Shown here one piece after another: positions 8,659-17,255 of a stretch of 64,000 bases of DNA. The notes below the pieces were generated by a model that was given only the letters and a program-made list of their open reading frames with translations, had not been told where the DNA came from and searched no databases. The DNA is from Micromonospora lupini (GTDB lineage Bacteria; Actinomycetota; Actinomycetes; Mycobacteriales; Micromonosporaceae): positions 124,001 to 188,000 of the forward strand of contig NZ_JAPENL010000001.1 in NCBI RefSeq assembly GCF_026342015.1, written 5' to 3'. Numbering within the stretch: the stretch's first letter is position 1; each line of letters starts with the position of its first letter. The position numbers were made by a program, and so were the translations under genes.

Positions 8659-9948
8659 GTGTCCCGACGAATGCTGCTGCACCGCGCCACGGTCCAGGAA
8701 GGACTTGGCGTGGCCTCCCGACCGCACCACAGCGTGCTGCTCGACGGCGAGCGCATCGTGGCCGTCCTGCCCGAGGCGCAGGCGCCCCTGCACGACCCGG
8801 ACATCGACGTCCTTGACCTCGACGGCCGGACGGTCATGCCGGGGATGACGCTCGGCCACACCCACATCGCGTACCTGAACGTGCTCGACGGCCGGGAGAT
8901 GCTCTTCAAGTACACGATCCCGGAGGTCACCCTCGGCGCCGCCGCCAACGCGGCGGCGATGCTGCGGCTGGGCTACACCGCCTTCGTCGGCGCCGGCTCG
9001 GTGGCCGGCATCGACATGGCGCTGCGCCGGGCGATCGACGCCGGAGCGCTGCCCGGCCCGCGCATCACCCCGTGCAGCCGGGACCTGATGGTGTCCGGCC
9101 CGCCGGAGCGCCGCAACCCGGCGGTCAAGCAACGCATCCCGAGCGACCTGATGCGGCTGGCCGACACCCCGGAAGAGCTGATCGAGTACGTCGACACCGA
9201 GGTCGCCCAGGGCGCGGAGATCATCAAGGTCTTCTCCACAGGCGACGACACGTTCCCCAACGGGCGCTCGCACGAGCTGCTGTTCACCGCCGAGGAGCTG
9301 GTGATCGCGGCGCGGGCGGCACACGAGCGGGGGGTCCGGATCCGCGCCCACTCGCGCGGGCTCGGTGGCATCCGCAACGCCATCGCCGCCGGGGTCGACG
9401 TGATCGACCACGCTACCTACGCCGACGACGCGGCCCTGGAGGCGATCGCCGAGCGGGGCATCTTCGTGGTGCCGAGCCTGCACCAGCCGTACCGGCTGCT
9501 CACCACCGGCACGCAGCACGGCAAGACCCCGGAGTACCTGGAGACGCTCGAGTTCCAGGCCGAGGTGGAGAACACCCTGCGCATCCTGCCGTTGATGGTG
9601 GACATGGGCATCCCCATCGTGGCCGGCGACGACTTCGGCTTCGCGTGGACCCCGCACGGCCGGTACGCCGAGGAGCTGGAGACGTACGTCAGCATGGCGG
9701 GCATTCCCGCGCCAGTGGTGCTGACCTGGGCCACGGCCAACGGCGCGCGGCTGGCCGGGCGCGGCGACGAGGCGGGCACGGTGCAGTCGGGCCGGCTGGC
9801 CGACCTGGTGGTCACCGACGGCGACCCGGCCGAGGACATCACGGTGCTGGGCCGGCCGGAGGCGATCGAACTGGTGCTGCTGGGCGGTCGGGTGGTCGCC
9901 GGGGACGCCGCCCGCTACCGCGCCGGGCAGCCGGCGGGGGTGGCGTGA
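8659..9948 (+). CDS. amidohydrolase-superfamily metal-dependent hydrolase
   Basis: A 429-residue amidohydrolase of the imidazolonepropionase-like branch. Metal ligands are visible as GHTHIAY (His67, His69), EIIKVFSTG (bridging lysine), IRAHSRG, VIDHATY and the catalytic aspartate in VAGDDFGF; the C-terminal GRLADLVVTDGDP is the usual composite beta-sandwich ending. It should hydrolyse an amide or cyclic amide. GTG at 8659 has GGAGAG seven bases upstream. In this operon it could mature a peptide-like product or protect the host; no substrate is evident. Confidence 0.9.
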   Translation: MSRRMLLHRATVQEGLGVASRPHHSVLLDGERIVAVLPEAQAPLHDPDIDVLDLDGRTVMPGMTLGHTHIAYLNVLDGREMLFKYTIPEVTLGAAANAAAMLRLGYTAFVGAGSVAGIDMALRRAIDAGALPGPRITPCSRDLMVSGPPERRNPAVKQRIPSDLMRLADTPEELIEYVDTEVAQGAEIIKVFSTGDDTFPNGRSHELLFTAEELVIAARAAHERGVRIRAHSRGLGGIRNAIAAGVDVIDHATYADDAALEAIAERGIFVVPSLHQPYRLLTTGTQHGKTPEYLETLEFQAEVENTLRILPLMVDMGIPIVAGDDFGFAWTPHGRYAEELETYVSMAGIPAPVVLTWATANGARLAGRGDEAGTVQSGRLADLVVTDGDPAEDITVLGRPEAIELVLLGGRVVAGDAARYRAGQPAGVA

Positions 9949-11237
9949 TGCGGCGGCCCGTGCCTGTCGTCCCGCTGCTCGCGGTCGGGGCGTTCGCCAT
10001 CGGCACCGACACCTTCGTCGTCGCGGGCGTGCTGCCCGAGGTGGCCCGCACGCTGCGGGTGAGCGTCGCCTCGGCCGGGTGGGTGAGCACCGTCTTCGCC
10101 CTCGCCTACGCCCTCGCCGCGCCGGTGCTCGGCGCGCTCACCGGCCGGCTGGAACGGCGTACCGTCCTGGTGATCTCGCTTGTCGGGTTCACGCTGGGCA
10201 ACGTCGCCTCGGCGCTCGCGCCCGACCTGCCGCTGCTGCTGCTGGCTCGGGTCCTCACGGCGGTGAGCGCCGCGCTCTACGTCCCCGCCGCCACCGCGTC
10301 GGCGGCCGCGCTGGCCGCGCCCGAGCGGCGTGGCCGGGCGATGGCAGTGGTGCTCGGCGGCCTCTCGGCGGCGACCGTGGCCGGGGTGCCGTTCGGCACC
10401 TGGCTCGCCGCCGACCTGCAGTGGCGGGCCACCTTCTGGCTGCTCGCCGCCATCGGCGCTGCCTGCGCGGTGGCGGTGCTCGTCGGCCTGCCGAGGCTGG
10501 CGCTGCCGCCCGGTCCGTCGCTTGCCGCCCGGCTCGCCCCGGCCCGCGACAGCCGGGTCGGGTTGGCGGTGCTCACCACCGCGCTGTTCATGACCGGCGG
10601 CTACCTCGCCCTGACGTACGTCGGGGCGCTGCTCGCGCCGGCCACCGACGGCGACGGAACCATGCTCGCGGTGCTGCTGCTGGTCTTCGGTGTGCCGGCG
10701 GTCGCCGGCACCGTGCTCGGCGGGCGGGCCACCGACCGCTGGGGCGGCCTGCCGGTGCTCGTGGTCTCGATCACCGGACTCGCCCTGGTGCTTGTCACGC
10801 TGCCGCTGACCCGGCAGGCGCTGCTGCCTGCCGCGCTGGCCATGGCGGCCTGGGGTGTCACCGCGATGGCCACGCAGCCGGCCCAGCAGCACCGGCTCTT
10901 CAGCGTCGCGCCGACCTCCGGCCCACTGCTGCTGTCCCTCAACTCCTCGGCCACGTTCGTGGGCATCGCCCTCGGTGGTTTCCTCGGCAACCGGCTGCTG
11001 CGCCACGGCGGCGCGGACGCCCTCGACCTGCTCGGGCCGGTCGGCGCCGCACTCTGCGTGCTGGCGGTGGGCACCACGCTGCTCGGCGCGCGGGTCCACG
11101 CCGACAGTCGCGACGACAGGCCGCCGACCGCCGGATTGGCCTCACCGGATCACCCCGGATTGGCCACACCCGGTGGTCGTGGCGCTGCGTACGGTCGGAC
11201 CGACAATCGGACCCGAACCTCACGAGGATCACGATGA
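9948..11237 (+). CDS. MFS transporter (DHA1/AraJ-like exporter)
   Basis: 429 residues with twelve predicted membrane helices. The N-terminal half carries the drug:H+ antiporter pattern FAIGTDTFVVAGVLPEVARTL and, after helix 2, GALTGRLERR (motif A). The C-terminal tail after about residue 385 is polar. It overlaps the amidohydrolase stop by one base (TGATG). One of two MFS genes in the operon, and a candidate product exporter comparable in role to BacE of bacilysin clusters. Confidence 0.92.
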   Translation: MRRPVPVVPLLAVGAFAIGTDTFVVAGVLPEVARTLRVSVASAGWVSTVFALAYALAAPVLGALTGRLERRTVLVISLVGFTLGNVASALAPDLPLLLLARVLTAVSAALYVPAATASAAALAAPERRGRAMAVVLGGLSAATVAGVPFGTWLAADLQWRATFWLLAAIGAACAVAVLVGLPRLALPPGPSLAARLAPARDSRVGLAVLTTALFMTGGYLALTYVGALLAPATDGDGTMLAVLLLVFGVPAVAGTVLGGRATDRWGGLPVLVVSITGLALVLVTLPLTRQALLPAALAMAAWGVTAMATQPAQQHRLFSVAPTSGPLLLSLNSSATFVGIALGGFLGNRLLRHGGADALDLLGPVGAALCVLAVGTTLLGARVHADSRDDRPPTAGLASPDHPGLATPGGRGAAYGRTDNRTRTSRGSR

Positions 11238-12022
11238 CCCAGCTCAGCGACGGTGCGGACACCCTCACCGTCCGCATCGACGACCGGGTGCTGACCGCAG
11301 TGCCGGACTACGTGCTCGGCGTGCTCGCCGTGTCGGCGGTCGAGGTCGCCCCGGCGCCGCCCGCCGTGTCGGCGCTGCTGACCGCCGCCGAGGACGCGCT
11401 GCACGCGGCCGGCCTGGACAAGGCGGGGGTGGCCGGGTTGCCGGGCATCGCCGCGTGGCGGGAGGCGTACCGGACGGTCGGGGTGAACCCGAACCGGTTC
11501 CCCTGCGCCGCCGAGTCGATCGCCCGACGGGTCGCCAAGGGCGACCGGCTGCCCCGGATCAACGCCCTGGTCGACCTCTGCAACGCCGTCTCGCTCGACG
11601 CGGCCCTGCCGGTGGCCTCGTGCGCTGTCGACGGCATCACCGACCTGGTCGTCCGACCGGCCGACGGCACCGAGACGTTCCTGCCACTCGGCGCTCCCGA
11701 CACGCCGGAGCGACCCGACCCGGGCGAGGTCGTCTACGCCGACGCCGACGGGCGGGCGCACTCCCGGCGCTGGAACTGGCGGCAGGGGCACCTGGTCCGC
11801 ACCGAGGCGGGTCGGCACCGGCTGCTGCTCACCGTCGAGTCGGCTCACCCCGACGGCCGGGCGGAGGTCGTGGCCGCGCTGGCCCGACTCGCCGCCGCCC
11901 TCGACGCCCTGTCCGACGCCCCGCGCCAGGAGGCGGTGCTCGACGTGGGGACGACAAGCGCCGTCCTGCGTACCGCGGGCCCGCTCAGCCCTGCCGGCAA
12001 CCACCAGGGGAGCCGTCAGTGA
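11234..12022 (+). CDS. free-standing B3/B4 (PheT-type editing) domain protein
   Basis: 262 residues resembling the B3/B4 domain of phenylalanyl-tRNA synthetase beta, the module that hydrolyses mischarged Tyr-tRNA(Phe). The stretch AWREAYRTVGVNPNRFPCAAESIARRV (residues 76-102) followed by LPRINALVDLCNAVSL is the family core. No synthetase catalytic domain is attached. Free-standing B3/B4 proteins occur widely and mostly lack a known role. Inside an operon likely to make a Phe/Tyr analogue, a trans-editing or self-resistance function is an attractive inference. ATG overlaps the preceding stop by four bases. Confidence 0.87.
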   Translation: MTQLSDGADTLTVRIDDRVLTAVPDYVLGVLAVSAVEVAPAPPAVSALLTAAEDALHAAGLDKAGVAGLPGIAAWREAYRTVGVNPNRFPCAAESIARRVAKGDRLPRINALVDLCNAVSLDAALPVASCAVDGITDLVVRPADGTETFLPLGAPDTPERPDPGEVVYADADGRAHSRRWNWRQGHLVRTEAGRHRLLLTVESAHPDGRAEVVAALARLAAALDALSDAPRQEAVLDVGTTSAVLRTAGPLSPAGNHQGSRQ

Positions 12023-13254
12023 ACCGCGCGATCCTGGTCATCTACCGTCCGGCGGCCGGCCGGTACGCGGCCCAGTTCCGCAGCGTGGTCGCCGCCGCCG
12101 CCGAGCGGGGCGTGACCACAGTGGCGCTGCTGCCGACCGGGCAACCGGCCGCCGAAGCCGCCGGCCTGCCCTGCTACCACGCCGACCTCGACAATCGCGA
12201 GGCCGTCCGCTCGGTCGTCGCGACGATCCTCGCCGCGCACCCGGTACAGCGCATCTTCCCGCTCTTCGAGGGTGACGTGCTGACCGCCGCGCACTGCCGC
12301 CGCGACCACGGCATCGAGGGGCTCGACCCGGAGGAGGCCCTGACCTTCCGGGACAAGAACGTGATGCACCGCCGGGCCGTCGAGCTGGGCGTGCCGGTGG
12401 CCCGCTCGTGCCGCCCCGAGACGGTGGGCGCGGTCGCCGAGTTCGCCGCCGAGGTGGGCTGGCCGGTGGTGATCAAGCCGTACGCCGGCTGGGCCTGCGG
12501 CGACACCCACCGGGTGGACTCCGCCGAGGACCTGGCCCGGGTGTGGCCGCTGATCGCCGACGACAGGCACGACTACCGGGTGGAGGAGTACGTCCGGGGC
12601 GCCGAGTACCACGTCGACTCCCTGCTGCGCGACGGCGAGGTCGTCTTCGAGCAGCTCTCCCGCTACACGTACTCGGTCCTGGAGTTCCGCGACGAGCCCG
12701 GCGGCACGGTCTCCCGCAAGCACGACCTGACCCCGGCGGAGCGGCGCATCCAGGCCGCCAGCGCCACAGTGCTGCGCGGCTTCGGGATGCGTACCGGCGT
12801 GGCGCACGTGGAGTTCTTCCTCCGCGACGACGGCGAGGTGGTCTTCGGCGAGGCGGCCGCACGGGCCGGCGGCGGCTCGATCGTCCCCGCCATCCAGGCC
12901 GGCCGGGGGATCAACCTGGCGGGGGAGTGGTGCCGCCTGGAACTGGACCCGGAGCACGTGCCGGCCGCCACCGTCGGCCCGGAGATCGGCACCGAGTACC
13001 TCTGCTCCGACAGGTACGGCCGGATCACCGCGATCACCACTGCCGACGAGCTGCGCGCGTTGGACGCGGTACGCGACGCGGACGTGTGGAAGGCCGTCGG
13101 GGACGTGCTCGCCGTGCCGACCGCCTCCAACGACGTGCTCGGCTGGTACGTCTGCGAGGGCCGGGACTTCGACGACGTCCGCGCCCGGTTCAAGGTCATC
13201 CGGGACTCCTTCGAGGTACGCACCGAGCCGGTGGGGCAGCCGTCATGTGGCTGA
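12019..13254 (+). CDS. ATP-grasp domain ligase
   Basis: A 411-residue ATP-grasp enzyme (carbamoyl-phosphate-synthase-like/BacD-like). The N-terminal pre-ATP-grasp domain (1-100) is followed by LTFRDKNVMHRRAVELGVP, WPVVIKPYAGWACGD (nucleotide lysine), VEEYVRGAEYHVDSL and the metal-binding FGEAAARAGGGS. It should join a carboxylate to an amine through an acyl phosphate; bacilysin BacD links L-Ala to anticapsin this way. GTG start overlapping the preceding stop. Here it most likely forms a peptide or amide bond in the cluster product. Confidence 0.91.
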   Translation: MNRAILVIYRPAAGRYAAQFRSVVAAAAERGVTTVALLPTGQPAAEAAGLPCYHADLDNREAVRSVVATILAAHPVQRIFPLFEGDVLTAAHCRRDHGIEGLDPEEALTFRDKNVMHRRAVELGVPVARSCRPETVGAVAEFAAEVGWPVVIKPYAGWACGDTHRVDSAEDLARVWPLIADDRHDYRVEEYVRGAEYHVDSLLRDGEVVFEQLSRYTYSVLEFRDEPGGTVSRKHDLTPAERRIQAASATVLRGFGMRTGVAHVEFFLRDDGEVVFGEAAARAGGGSIVPAIQAGRGINLAGEWCRLELDPEHVPAATVGPEIGTEYLCSDRYGRITAITTADELRALDAVRDADVWKAVGDVLAVPTASNDVLGWYVCEGRDFDDVRARFKVIRDSFEVRTEPVGQPSCG

Positions 13255-14465
13255 CCCGGTTCCGGGCCCTGCCGCGCCCGCTGCGGATGCTTGTCTACGC
13301 CTCCTTCATCAACCGGGCCGGCATGTTCGTCTTCCCGCTGCTCGCGGTCTACCTCGTGCAGAGCCGGCACCTCAGCACCGGCGAGGCGGGCGTGCTGATC
13401 TCCGTCGGCAGCACCGGCCTGCTCGCCGGCAGCCTGCTCAGCGGGCCGGTCTGCGCCCGCGCCGGCCGACGCGCCGCGCTGGTGTCGAGCCTGCTGCTCA
13501 ACGCGGCCGGTTACCTGGGCCTCGCCCTGGTCGACGGTCCCACCTGGACGTACGCGGTGCTGCTCTTCGTCGCGCTGGTCGGGATGGGGATGTTCTCCCC
13601 GGCGGCGAACACGCTCATCGCCGACCTGACCGAGCCCGGTGAGCGGCCCTTCGCGTACACGGTCAGCTACCTCGCCAACAACCTCGGCATGGGGGTCGGC
13701 CCGCTGCTCGGCGGGTTCGCGGCGGCCTTCTCCTATCAGCTCATGTTCGCCGGGAACATCCTGCTCGGCCTGCTCGCGGCGGCCACCATCCGGCTGTTCG
13801 TGCCGGCGGACACCAGGCGTGCCCCGACGGCGTCGACGACCGCCAGCACCGGGCGGGCCGGGCTGCTGCGCGACATCGACGTGGCGGTGCTGGTGCTCGT
13901 CTCGTTCTGCTACGTCGCGCCGCTGATCGGCCTGGAGTACACGCTGCCCCTCGCGGTCACCACAGTGCTGCACTCGTCGGTGGCGCTCGTCGGCGCGGTC
14001 TACACCATCAACAGCGTCGTCGTGGTCAGCGCCAGCCTGCTGATCGAGAAGCGGATCAAGGCGTACTCGACAAGGGTCCTGCTGATCGTGGCGGGCGTGC
14101 TCTGGTCGACCGGGATGGCCGTCCTGGTGTTCGCGTTCTCGCTGCCCGCCGTGCTGCTCTCCACTGTGGTCTGGACCCTCGGCGAGATCATCGCGTCGGT
14201 GGTGGTGCCCACCTACATCGCCGACCACGTGGCGGAGCACCGGGTCAGTGGTTTCATGGCCCTGAACGCCTTCGTGCTCAGCTCCGCCCGGCTGGTCGTG
14301 CCGATGGGTCTCGGCTTCCTCTGGCAGACCCAGGGACACCGTCCCGTCCTCCTGCTGCTCCTGCTGACCCCGGTGGTCGGCGTGGTCGCCTTCGCAGTGC
14401 TGCGGATCCGACCGGCCGTCCGGCCCGTGCCGGCACTCGCCGAACCGGCCACCGCAAGTCCCTGA
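13245..14465 (+). CDS. MFS transporter
   Basis: 406 residues with about twelve hydrophobic helices, beginning [26 protein letters not shown], typical of MDR-type MFS proteins of actinomycetes; CARAGRRAA is motif A after helix 2. The start lies 10 bases inside the end of the ATP-grasp gene. Distinct in sequence from the MFS protein encoded at 9948, so the operon encodes two different permeases, perhaps one for product and one for an intermediate or precursor. Confidence 0.92.
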   Translation: MWLTRFRALPRPLRMLVYASFINRAGMFVFPLLAVYLVQSRHLSTGEAGVLISVGSTGLLAGSLLSGPVCARAGRRAALVSSLLLNAAGYLGLALVDGPTWTYAVLLFVALVGMGMFSPAANTLIADLTEPGERPFAYTVSYLANNLGMGVGPLLGGFAAAFSYQLMFAGNILLGLLAAATIRLFVPADTRRAPTASTTASTGRAGLLRDIDVAVLVLVSFCYVAPLIGLEYTLPLAVTTVLHSSVALVGAVYTINSVVVVSASLLIEKRIKAYSTRVLLIVAGVLWSTGMAVLVFAFSLPAVLLSTVVWTLGEIIASVVVPTYIADHVAEHRVSGFMALNAFVLSSARLVVPMGLGFLWQTQGHRPVLLLLLLTPVVGVVAFAVLRIRPAVRPVPALAEPATASP

Positions 14466-14491
14466 CACCCCACCCCGCATCGGAAGAGGCC

Positions 14492-15796
14492 ATGACCGCG
14501 ACGAAGTTCGTGCTGCCCGAGAGTGACATCCCGACGACCTGGTACAACGTGGTTCCCGACCTGCCCAAGGGCCTGCCCCCGATGCTGCACCCCGGCACCC
14601 GGGAACCCATCACCGCGGCGGACCTCGAACCGCTCTTCGCCACCGGCATGATCGAGCAGGAGTTCACCACCGAGCGGGACGTGGACATTCCCGGGCCGGT
14701 GCTCGACATCTACCGGCAGTGGCGGCCCAGCCCGCTCGTGCGCGCCCGTCGCCTGGAGCAGGCCCTCGACACGCCGGCCCGGATCTACTTCAAGTACGAG
14801 GGGGTCAGCCCGGCCGGCAGCCACAAGCCGAACACCGCAGTGCCGCAGGCGTACTACAGCAAGCTCGACGGTGTGCAGCGGCTGACCACCGAGACCGGCG
14901 CCGGCCAGTGGGGCAGCTCGCTCTCGATGGCCTGCGCGTACTTCGGCCTCGACTGCGAGGTCTTCATGGTGCGGGTCAGCTACGACCAGAAGCCGTACCG
15001 GCGGGGGCTGATGGAGACGTTCGGCGCGTCGGTCACCGCGAGCCCGAGCGACCGTACCGAGGCGGGCCGGGCGGCCCTCGCCGCCGACCCGGACTCCACA
15101 GGCAGCCTCGGCCTGGCCATCTCCGAGGCGGTGGAGGCGGCGATGTCCAGCGGCGGCGTCGCCAAGTACGCCCTCGGCTCGGTGCTCAACCTGGTGCTGA
15201 TGCACCAGACGATCATCGGGCAGGAGGCGCTGCTCCAGCTCGCGATGGCCGACGACTACCCGGACATCGTGATCGGCGCGGCCGGCGGCGGTTCCAACTT
15301 CGCAGGGCTGGCCCTGCCGTTCGTGCGCCGCCAGTTGGGCGGCGGCCCGACGGTGCGGTTCATCGCGGCGGAGCCGGCCTCCTGCCCGTCGCTGACCCAG
15401 GGCAGCTACGACTACGACTTCGGCGACACCGCCGGGCTCACCCCGCTTGCCAAGATGCACACCCTGGGCCACGACTTCCACCCGCCGGCGATCCACGCCG
15501 GTGGGCTGCGCTACCACGGCATGGCGCCGATCGTCAGCGCGCTGCGGGACATCGACCTGATCGAGGCGCGGGCGGTCCCGCAGACCGCCTGCTTCGAGGC
15601 GGGCGTGCTGTTCGCCCGCAGCGAGGGGATCGTGCCGGCGCCGGAGTCCACCCACGCCGTCCGGGTGGCTGTGGACGAGGCGCTGCGCTGCCGGGAGACG
15701 GGCGAGTCGAAGGCGATCGTCTTCTCCCTCTCGGGGCACGGCCACTTCGACATGCAGGCCTACATCGACTACTTCGCCGGAAAACTGACGGACTGA
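14492..15796 (+). CDS. TrpB2-type tryptophan synthase beta-like PLP enzyme
   Basis: 434 residues of the TrpB2 subgroup. The PLP lysine is Lys112 in GSHKPNTA, the catalytic glutamate Glu134 in TETGAGQWG (Trp where TrpB1 has His, a TrpB2 marker), and GGGSNFAG binds phosphate. The long N-terminal region with GTREPI is also TrpB2-type. TrpB2 enzymes work without TrpA and condense free indole or another nucleophile with serine. No trpA, trpC or trpD is present, so this copy probably performs a beta-replacement in secondary metabolism, though a spare tryptophan synthase is possible. Confidence 0.93.
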   Translation: MTATKFVLPESDIPTTWYNVVPDLPKGLPPMLHPGTREPITAADLEPLFATGMIEQEFTTERDVDIPGPVLDIYRQWRPSPLVRARRLEQALDTPARIYFKYEGVSPAGSHKPNTAVPQAYYSKLDGVQRLTTETGAGQWGSSLSMACAYFGLDCEVFMVRVSYDQKPYRRGLMETFGASVTASPSDRTEAGRAALAADPDSTGSLGLAISEAVEAAMSSGGVAKYALGSVLNLVLMHQTIIGQEALLQLAMADDYPDIVIGAAGGGSNFAGLALPFVRRQLGGGPTVRFIAAEPASCPSLTQGSYDYDFGDTAGLTPLAKMHTLGHDFHPPAIHAGGLRYHGMAPIVSALRDIDLIEARAVPQTACFEAGVLFARSEGIVPAPESTHAVRVAVDEALRCRETGESKAIVFSLSGHGHFDMQAYIDYFAGKLTD

Positions 15797-15851
15797 CCTC
15801 GCCGGGGGTGGGCGCCGCTGCGGCGTCCACCCCTCGCGACGAGCACCGGGG

Positions 15852-16556
15852 GTGCCATTGCACAGCGAAGCAGCGACCATCCTCGCCATCAACGGATCGG
15901 AACGGCCCGGTGGCAACACCGACCACGCCATCGCGTACGCGGGCAAGCTGATCGCCGAGCGGGGCGCGATCCTGCGCACCATCGCGCTACGCGAGCACCG
16001 GATCTCGCCGTGCAGCCCGTGCGGCGACTGCAACAGCCGTACCCTGCCCTGCCAGGTGGACGACGACGTCCCCGCCCTGGTGGAGCAGATGGCAAGCGCC
16101 GACGGGCTGATCTACGCGGCCCCGGTGCACGGCTTCGGCCTCGCCCACCTCATGCAGGTCTTCATCGAGCGGGCGGGCGTCGGCTACCTGCGTTTCACCC
16201 GGCCGCTGGCCGACAAGGTCGGCGGCATCATCGTCACCGGGCGCCGCTACAGCGACTCCTCGGTGCACAACCAGATCGTCAACAACCTGCTGCTCAACCG
16301 GATGATTCTGGTGGGCAGCGGTTTCCCCGTCCTGCTGCGCAACACCACAGGCGCTCCCGGCCTGACCGACGTCGAGGGCGTCGACGCGCTGGAGCGGATG
16401 GTGCACCGGATGCTCGACATGGTGCAACTGCTCAAGCAGCACCAGCAGGTCGACGGTGGTCCGGTCCTCCCGCGCCGCGACCGCAACGAACGCGTTCCGC
16501 GGCCCCGCCGCGCCGAAACCGTCCACACCAGAGGAGATATCGAGAATGTCCACTGA
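15852..16556 (+). CDS. NADPH-dependent FMN reductase / flavodoxin-fold protein
   Basis: About 234 residues of the IsrD/FMN-reductase-like flavodoxin fold. The phosphate loop is NGSERPGGNTD near residues 14-24, followed by the cysteine cluster SPCSPCGDC...PC and DDVPALVEQMASADGLIYAAPVHGFG. The C-terminal 40 residues are basic and unlike the fold. The start is uncertain: GTG at 15852, or TTG at 15858 with GGGGG five bases before it. It may supply reduced FMN for the operon (possibly toward prenylated FMN for the UbiD) or reduce a pathway quinone. Confidence 0.88.
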   Translation: MPLHSEAATILAINGSERPGGNTDHAIAYAGKLIAERGAILRTIALREHRISPCSPCGDCNSRTLPCQVDDDVPALVEQMASADGLIYAAPVHGFGLAHLMQVFIERAGVGYLRFTRPLADKVGGIIVTGRRYSDSSVHNQIVNNLLLNRMILVGSGFPVLLRNTTGAPGLTDVEGVDALERMVHRMLDMVQLLKQHQQVDGGPVLPRRDRNERVPRPRRAETVHTRGDIENVH

Positions 16557-16893
16557 GCAGGTCGCCGCGCCGGTCGGCATCGACTTCCCGGCCACCGACT
16601 GGGAGAGGTGGGACAAGCCGGGCGCCGAGGGGCGCGTCAAGATCTCGTACGTCGGTGGTCAGCGCCTGCGCCTGCTGGAGCTGCCCCCGGGCTTCGACGA
16701 GCACCACTGGTGCCTGCGCGGCCACACCGGCTACGTCCTGCAGGGCGAGTTCACCATCCACTTCCGGGACCGGTCGGTGCCGTGTCGCCCCGGGATGGGT
16801 TTCGTCATCCCCGACGACGAGGAGCACCGGTCCCAGGGCAGCGACGCCGAGCCCACTGTCGTCTTCGTCATCGACGAGGTCCCGCAGCCGTGA
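16546..16893 (+). CDS. single-domain cupin (BacB/AerE-like candidate)
   Basis: A 115-residue cupin. Motif 1 is DEHHWCLRGHTGYVLQGEF (His53, His54, His60), and motif 2 ends in PDDEEHRS (His94), giving a likely metal site. Bacilysin BacB is a double cupin that isomerises the BacA product; the aeruginosin pathway uses the single cupin AerE. Co-occurrence with a BacA-like decarboxylase suggests the same isomerase role, but cupins are functionally very diverse. The start lies 11 bases inside the FMN reductase gene, with GAGGAG upstream. Confidence 0.85.
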   Translation: MSTEQVAAPVGIDFPATDWERWDKPGAEGRVKISYVGGQRLRLLELPPGFDEHHWCLRGHTGYVLQGEFTIHFRDRSVPCRPGMGFVIPDDEEHRSQGSDAEPTVVFVIDEVPQP

Positions 16894-17255
16894 GCGACAA
16901 GCACCGGATCGCGCCGCCGGCCGGCTCCCCGCCGGCCGGCGGCGTCGACGGCCCGTCCCGGATCGCCGAGCTGCGGGTCGCCATCGACGCGCTCGACCAG
17001 CAGATCGTCGCCCTGCTGGCCGAGCGCACCCGCGTGGTGCAGGAGTTGACCGCGCACAAGACGGACGAGGCGACGGTCCGGTCACCCGAGCGGGCACGGC
17101 AGGTGCTGGGCCGGGTGCACGACCTGGCCTCCCGGCAGGGCATTCCGCCGGAGGTCGCGGTCGGCACCTACCGTGCGCTCATCGACGAGCTGACCCGGAT
17201 GCAGCTCGACATGCTGGCGGCCCGCCGCGCGGCCGTGCCACTGGCGGAGAAGTGA
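16890..17255 (+). CDS. AroQ-type chorismate mutase
   Basis: 121 residues. After a Pro/Gly-rich N-terminus of about 25 residues comes the three-helix AroQ pattern IAELRVAIDALDQQIVALLAERTRVV, HKTDEATVRSPERARQVL, and a long third helix. The conserved arginine, the lysine of HK and the PER segment are visible. The same fold serves as isochorismate-pyruvate lyase (PchB), whose K...PERV pattern is close to this one, but no isochorismate synthase is apparent, so chorismate to prephenate is preferred. GTG overlaps the cupin stop. It feeds the BacA-like decarboxylase. Confidence 0.88.
   Translation: MSDKHRIAPPAGSPPAGGVDGPSRIAELRVAIDALDQQIVALLAERTRVVQELTAHKTDEATVRSPERARQVLGRVHDLASRQGIPPEVAVGTYRALIDELTRMQLDMLAARRAAVPLAEK

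Noticed and set aside
16890..17255. Isochorismate-pyruvate lyase (PchB) making salicylate
   Set aside because: The pattern is close, but no isochorismate synthase is encoded, and the BacA-like decarboxylase in the operon needs prephenate. Not fully excluded.
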